Shown piece by piece: positions 28,410 to 32,076 of a stretch of 32,076 nt of DNA. This stretch comes from Slackia sp. (GTDB taxonomy: Bacteria > Actinomycetota > Coriobacteriia > Coriobacteriales > Eggerthellaceae): the NCBI GenBank assembly GCA_030525985.1, contig JAUNDR010000018.1, forward strand, positions 1-32,076. The letters run 5' to 3'. Under the pieces are notes generated by a model. That model saw only the letters and a list, made by a program, of their open reading frames with translations. It was not told where the DNA came from and did not search any database. Both the position numbers and the translations under genes were made by a program. Position 1 is the first letter of the stretch. The number at the start of each line of letters is the position of its first letter.

Positions 28410-28428
28410 CCACCCGCATAGCGGGTGG
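28410..28428. repeat. Left-end hairpin of the IS200-type element
   Basis: Perfect 8-bp stem CCACCCGC / GCGGGTGG with a 3-nt loop, sharing CCACCCG...CGGGTGGTTT with the right end. A further GGGTGGTTTT copy lies at 28383-28392 between it and tnpA. Confidence 0.7.
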
Positions 28429-28464
28429 TTTATTCGGCGCGGCTACGCACGCGCCAGGCTGAAG

Positions 28465-28514
28465 CCCGCAACATAAAACGACCCCTCGCATGAGGGGTCG
28501 TTTTATGTTGCGGG
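28465..28514. terminator. Bidirectional terminator, 23-bp perfect stem
   Basis: Arms 28465-28487 and 28492-28514 pair perfectly over 23 bp around loop GCAT. The core ACGACCCCTC / GAGGGGTCGT is followed by TTTTATG on both strands, so it works in either direction. It ends the symporter transcript and sits about 35 nt outside the IS left-end hairpin. Confidence 0.9.
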
Positions 28515-28587
28515 CACCCGTTGCAATGCAAGGTATCTTCGAAAAGCCCTTGCCCGAAGCGCCACGCCGCACGGGAAGCGGAAAAGC

Positions 28588-30120
28588 TTATTTCATCGGC
28601 TCGAACGAATCGCCGCCGGCGTCGATGGCCTCTTCGAAGTATTCGACGACAGGCTGAGGGCCGATGTCTTTCAGGTCGTCGCTGCCGATATGCCAGCACT
28701 GCGTCTTAGGCATGCCCTCGATTTCGTCGGCGACGAACACGGGGTCTTTGCCGGCCTTACGCTGACGGGTGTAGTCGTCGAGCGCCTTGAACGCCCACTT
28801 GCCCAGCAGCAGGATGGCGATCAAGTTCACGATGGCCATGAAGCCCATGGTGATGTCGGCGAAGTTCCAAGCCAGCGTGAAGTTGTTCAGGCAGCCCACC
28901 ATGATGGCGATCAGGCAGGTCACGCGGAACACCGTGATGACCACGGGGCTGTTCTTGATGAAGCGGATGTTGCTCTCGGCGTAGAAGTAGTTGCCGATCA
29001 AGCTGGAGAACGCGAAGGCGAAGATCGCGAACGTCACGAAGTGGATGCCCACCTCGCCCACGGCGGAGTTCACGGCCATCTGCACGAGCGGCATGCCGTT
29101 GAGCTCGCCGAAGGTACCGCCAGACTTCACGTAGAAGATCAGCACCATGAATGCGGAGCAGGTGCACACGACCAGCGTGTCAATATAAACGGACAGCGAC
29201 TGGACAAGACCCTGCTTGACCGGATGCGAAACGCTCGCGGTAGCGGCGGCGTTCGGCGCAGAACCCATGCCCGCCTCGTTGGAGAACAGGCCGCGCTTGA
29301 TGCCCAGGACCACAACCGAACCGGCGAAGCCGCCGAAGATCGACTGGAAGTCGAAGGCCGACTCGCCGATGTAAGCGAACACAGCGGGAAGCCGGTCGAG
29401 GTTGGTGAACGTGATGAACAGGCCCAGGCCGATATAGGCGATGGCCATCACGGGAACCACGATGGAGGTGATCACGCTGATGCGCTTGGATCCGCCGAAG
29501 ATGACGAACGCGGTCATGACCACGAGAACGATGCCGAGCGCCACGGCGGTGCCGTTGGTGGCGTAATCGGGGATGTAATACTCAAGGGCGCTCGCCATGT
29601 TGAACGCCTGCAAGCCGTTGAAGCCGTAGGCATAGCAGATGATCAGCAGAACAGCGAACAGCACGCCGACCCAGCGCTTGCCCAGCGCCTGCTCGATGTA
29701 GTAGGCGGGACCGCCGCGGAATTCGCCTTCCTTGCCGCGCACCTTCCAAATCTGCGCAAGCGTGGATTCAACGAAGGCGGAAGCAGCGCCGGCAAGCGCC
29801 ATGATCCACATCCAGAACACCGCGCCCGGACCACCCGTGGCAACCGCAGTCGCGATGCCGGCGATGTTGCCCGTGCCGACGCGAGAAGCGGTGGAAACCA
29901 TGAGTGCCTGGAACGACGAGATGGACCTCTTGCCTTCTACGTGCCTTTTCTCCGTCAGCTGGGTGAACATATCCTTGATGTAGCGGATTTGCACGCCCTT
30001 GGTGCGAACGGTGAAATAAATCGCGCAGAAGATAAGCAGGAACACCAGGATGTAGGTGTACATGAAATCGCTGATCTGACCTGAAATCGCGATAAGGTTG
30101 TCCATCAGATCTCCGTTCAT
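28588..30120 (-). CDS. Alanine/glycine:cation symporter (AGCS family), 510 aa
   Basis: Inner-membrane importer of alanine or glycine with sodium or protons. The family signature is VGTGNIAGIATAVATGGPGAVFWMW in the second hydrophobic region; GLFSNEAGMGSAPNAAA and FAFAFSSLIGNYFYAE are also characteristic. About 10-11 hydrophobic helices are present. The hydrophilic C-terminus (about residues 455-510, DEIEGMPKTQCWHIGSDDL) is longer than the minimum. The start at 30120 (MNGDLMDNL) follows AAAGGGGG 7-8 nt upstream; the longer frame to 30171 lacks a ribosome binding site. It is monocistronic with a strong bidirectional terminator. Confidence 0.94.
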   Translation of the reverse strand: MNGDLMDNLIAISGQISDFMYTYILVFLLIFCAIYFTVRTKGVQIRYIKDMFTQLTEKRHVEGKRSISSFQALMVSTASRVGTGNIAGIATAVATGGPGAVFWMWIMALAGAASAFVESTLAQIWKVRGKEGEFRGGPAYYIEQALGKRWVGVLFAVLLIICYAYGFNGLQAFNMASALEYYIPDYATNGTAVALGIVLVVMTAFVIFGGSKRISVITSIVVPVMAIAYIGLGLFITFTNLDRLPAVFAYIGESAFDFQSIFGGFAGSVVVLGIKRGLFSNEAGMGSAPNAAATASVSHPVKQGLVQSLSVYIDTLVVCTCSAFMVLIFYVKSGGTFGELNGMPLVQMAVNSAVGEVGIHFVTFAIFAFAFSSLIGNYFYAESNIRFIKNSPVVITVFRVTCLIAIMVGCLNNFTLAWNFADITMGFMAIVNLIAILLLGKWAFKALDDYTRQRKAGKDPVFVADEIEGMPKTQCWHIGSDDLKDIGPQPVVEYFEEAIDAGGDSFEPMK

Positions 30121-30171
30121 AGAGAGCCCCCTTTCTTGTTTTGTGTCGATTCGACCTATTCCAAGCTGCAA

Positions 30172-30180
30172 ATTTTATCA
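30172..30180 (-). promoter_or_regulatory. Extended -10 promoter element of the AGCS symporter
   Basis: Minus-strand TGATAAAAT (TG, one nt, TAAAAT) gives an extended -10; the start point would be about 45 nt before the ATG. No clear -35. Confidence 0.45.
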
Positions 30181-30364
30181 GATATCCACAATTGCTCCAC
30201 TGGGATAGAGCAGTAAATCGCGCGGCTCGCCCGACGGGCTTTTCGGGCGGTGAGCGGAGCTGCATGCGAATCGATCGCAACGGTTTTCACGAACACGGAT
30301 TCGAATCTTGCTACCGCCGGCCCACAAACCGGCACGACCCCCGCAACGACCCGCATAAACGTAC

Positions 30365-30399
30365 GCAAAAAGGGCGGCATCCTTTCGGATGCCGCCCTT
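30365..30399 (-). terminator. Rho-independent terminator of the CNNM/CorC-type gene
   Basis: Perfect 13-bp stem AAGGGCGGCATCC / GGATGCCGCCCTT (30370-30399) with a 4-nt loop, followed on minus by TTTTTGCG. The stretch 30181-30364 between it and the symporter promoter holds no gene. Confidence 0.9.
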
Positions 30400-30510
30400 C
30401 AAGCAAATCGAGATTCGCAAACCGAGATACCGCAGTCGACAGCAGGCGCACGCCCGAGCGACTCGACAGCCCTTCCGTCGCGCTTCGACGCGCAACCCGT
30501 CGTGCCGCGA

Positions 30511-31833
30511 CTACTTCTCGGTCTCGTCGGATTCCTCCACACTCACCCAGAATTCCACCTGTCCGATACGACGGGCGTCCATCGAGCGAACGGCGAAACG
30601 CACAGTCACATCGCCTTCGGTGTAAGCGGTCTCATCGCCCGCCTCGGGAATGCGGTCGAACGACTCGAGCAGCAAACCGCCGAGCGTCTCGTATTCAGGG
30701 AAGCCGTCGGAATCGAGCCCCACGCATTCGGCGAAATCGTCGATCGCGCAGGCGCCGGTGGTAAGGTAGTGGCCCTCGGACACCTTGGTCAGCGTTTCGT
30801 TGTTGCTGTGCACGTATTCGTCGTCGTAGTCGCCGATGATCTCTTCGAAGATATCGCCCATGGTGACTACGCCCGACGTGCCGCCATGCTCGTCCACCAC
30901 GATGGCGATCTTGGTCTTTTCCTTCTTCAACAGCTGCAACAGCTTGACCACCGGCATGCTCTCGGGCGCCGCCACGATGCGACGGATGCGGATGTCGGCC
31001 ATCGTGGTGTCGGGGTCGAGGTGGTAGAGGTCTTTGATATGCACGAAGCCCACGATGTCGTCTTTGTCTTTGCGATACACGGGGAAACGCGTGAATTTGT
31101 GCTCCTCGACCACGCGCAGGTTCTCTTCAAGCGTATCTTCGAGCCCCAGACACACCATGTCGGGACGCGGGGTCATGATGGCCTCGACGTCTTTATCGGC
31201 AATGTCGAAGATGTTGTCCACGAACTCGTTCTGCTCGGAATCGATCAGGCCGTTTTCGGTGCTCTCGTCGATGAGCAGGCGAATCTCCTCTTCGGTGTAC
31301 ACATCGTGCTCGTCGGCGGGATCGTGGCCCATCAAACGCACCACGCCGTTGGTGATGCTGTTGAACAGCCACATGATCGGATAGGTCAGACGATAGAACC
31401 ACACCAAGGGACCGGCCGTGAACAGCGCGTATTTCTCGGTGCTGAAAATGGCGAGCGATTTGGGAATGAGCTCGCCCACCACGATGTGCAACGCCGTGAC
31501 CAGGCAGAAGCCGATTGCCACCGAAATGGCGAAATTGGCGCTTTCGGGAAGGCCCAGCAGGGTGAACAAAGGATGGAACAATGCCGAAACCGCCGGCTCG
31601 CCCAACCAGCCGAGCGCAAGCGAGGCAAGCGTGATGCCCAACTGGCACGCCGAGAGATACGCATTGACGTTATTGGCGATGAGCTGGGCGTATTTCGATC
31701 CGGGACGCCCCTCCTCGACAAGCATGTCCACCTGGGACTTGCGCACGCGCACCAACGAGAATTCGGACACGACGAAAAAGGCGTTCATCAGAAGGAAGAA
31801 CAGAACAAGAAGCAGACTTAGGCCAACAGGCAT
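30511..31833 (-). CDS. CNNM/CorC-family membrane protein (DUF21-CBS-CorC_HlyC), 440 aa
   Basis: Probable magnesium or cation transport protein of the 'hemolysin-like' CorC/CNNM group. Domains in order: a DUF21 membrane part with 3-4 helices (residues 1-about 175; VVGELIPKSLAIF is typical), paired CBS domains (about 205-335; VEAIMTPRPDMVCL, RFPVYRKDKDDIVGFVHIKDLY, KIAIVVDEHGGTSGVVTMGDIFEEIIG) and a C-terminal CorC_HlyC domain (about 350-435; LTTGACAIDDFAE...ETLGGLLLESFDRIP). The length is typical. The start MPVGLSLLLVLFFLLMNAFF has a rather distant AAGGAG (12 nt). It is monocistronic with its own terminator. Despite the old name it is unlikely to be a hemolysin. Confidence 0.93.
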   Translation of the reverse strand: MPVGLSLLLVLFFLLMNAFFVVSEFSLVRVRKSQVDMLVEEGRPGSKYAQLIANNVNAYLSACQLGITLASLALGWLGEPAVSALFHPLFTLLGLPESANFAISVAIGFCLVTALHIVVGELIPKSLAIFSTEKYALFTAGPLVWFYRLTYPIMWLFNSITNGVVRLMGHDPADEHDVYTEEEIRLLIDESTENGLIDSEQNEFVDNIFDIADKDVEAIMTPRPDMVCLGLEDTLEENLRVVEEHKFTRFPVYRKDKDDIVGFVHIKDLYHLDPDTTMADIRIRRIVAAPESMPVVKLLQLLKKEKTKIAIVVDEHGGTSGVVTMGDIFEEIIGDYDDEYVHSNNETLTKVSEGHYLTTGACAIDDFAECVGLDSDGFPEYETLGGLLLESFDRIPEAGDETAYTEGDVTVRFAVRSMDARRIGQVEFWVSVEESDETEK

Positions 31834-32076
31834 AGGTGAGACTCTCTCCTTTCAAGACGGTTGCAAGGGTCTCGCATCCGACGGACCGCCCGCCGGATGA
31901 AAACGCGGGCGGCATCCGGCCGCGCGCGCAGCGCCGCGAAGGCGCATTCATGTCGGAACATGATACCTGATACCGAAAAACAGCACGACCGCAAAATCGC
32001 ACGTCGCAGCAACCGACACCGAGCGGATACATTCGCCGGCACTGCAAGGTGCGGAATCCGGGGTACGGGATGGGAG
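31834..32076. other. Upstream region of the CNNM/CorC-type gene
   Basis: No gene recognised up to the window edge. On minus a TATCAT (31960-31965) could be the -10; it overlaps a small palindrome CATGT-CGGA-ACATG (31949-31962). A leader stem GCCGGATG / CATCCGGC lies near 31892-31923. Confidence 0.35.

Larger units (their letters stand above)
27721..28428 (-). mobile_element. IS200-type element (IS200/IS605 family)
   Basis: A solo tnpA flanked by matching subterminal hairpins: AAACCACCCG / CGGGTGGTTT (27721-27746) downstream and CCACCCGC / GCGGGTGG (28410-28428) upstream. This is the arrangement of IS200/IS605 elements, which move as single strands and do not make target duplications. No tnpB or guide RNA gene is present. 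Coordinates are hairpin limits; the true cleavage sites may lie 10-20 nt outside. Confidence 0.75.

Overview
The window is a high-GC bacterial chromosome segment, probably from an anaerobic gut actinobacterium of class Coriobacteriia, family Eggerthellaceae. I infer this from the actinobacterial-size RpoB, the acidic insertion in RpoC, a Tat-exported fumarate-reductase-like flavoprotein paired with a multiheme cytochrome lipoprotein, a 12-helix membrane protein with a LuxR DNA-binding tail, and a TorD-type chaperone. No 16S or other marker gene is present, so genus is not assigned.

Layout. 1-4957: rpoC (cut by the window edge) and rpoB on the minus strand with their own promoter. 5351-8715: a SpoU-type RNA methyltransferase, then a UPF0210 protein and an ACT-domain protein, all minus. 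9008-10517: an NSS sodium symporter with a strong terminator, plus. 10548-16626: a minus-strand housekeeping run of metallo-beta-lactamase-fold hydrolase, tilS, maf, cysK and a 23S rRNA uracil methyltransferase, interrupted by an AT-rich island (13552-13800). 16685-17056: a promoter, a run of strong stem-loops and tandem terminators that look like an independent non-coding RNA gene. 17333-20125: a LysR regulator, a convergent TorD-like chaperone and a solo HipA-type kinase. 20169-22067: a patch of repeated TTTTCCGT motifs, the cut-off C-terminus of a LuxR regulator, and a DUF234-type ATPase preceded by a striking three-half-site AT-rich palindrome. 22101-26521: the flavoprotein and cytochrome genes, divergent from the membrane LuxR regulator, with a dyad between them. 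26731-32076: a cyclophilin, an IS200-type element, an alanine/glycine:cation symporter and a CNNM/CorC-type membrane protein.

How genes work together. The most interesting unit is the flavoprotein, the six-site heme lipoprotein and the membrane regulator: the cytochrome probably carries electrons outward to the flavoprotein, which reduces an unknown organic acceptor outside the membrane, while the regulator probably senses the acceptor. The residues that define fumarate reductases are all replaced in the flavoprotein, so the substrate is not fumarate by any simple reading. The other notable items are the candidate non-coding RNA, the ATPase operator with the truncated regulator beside it, and the orphan HipA-like kinase. 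Everything here is from reading the sequence; no database search was run.
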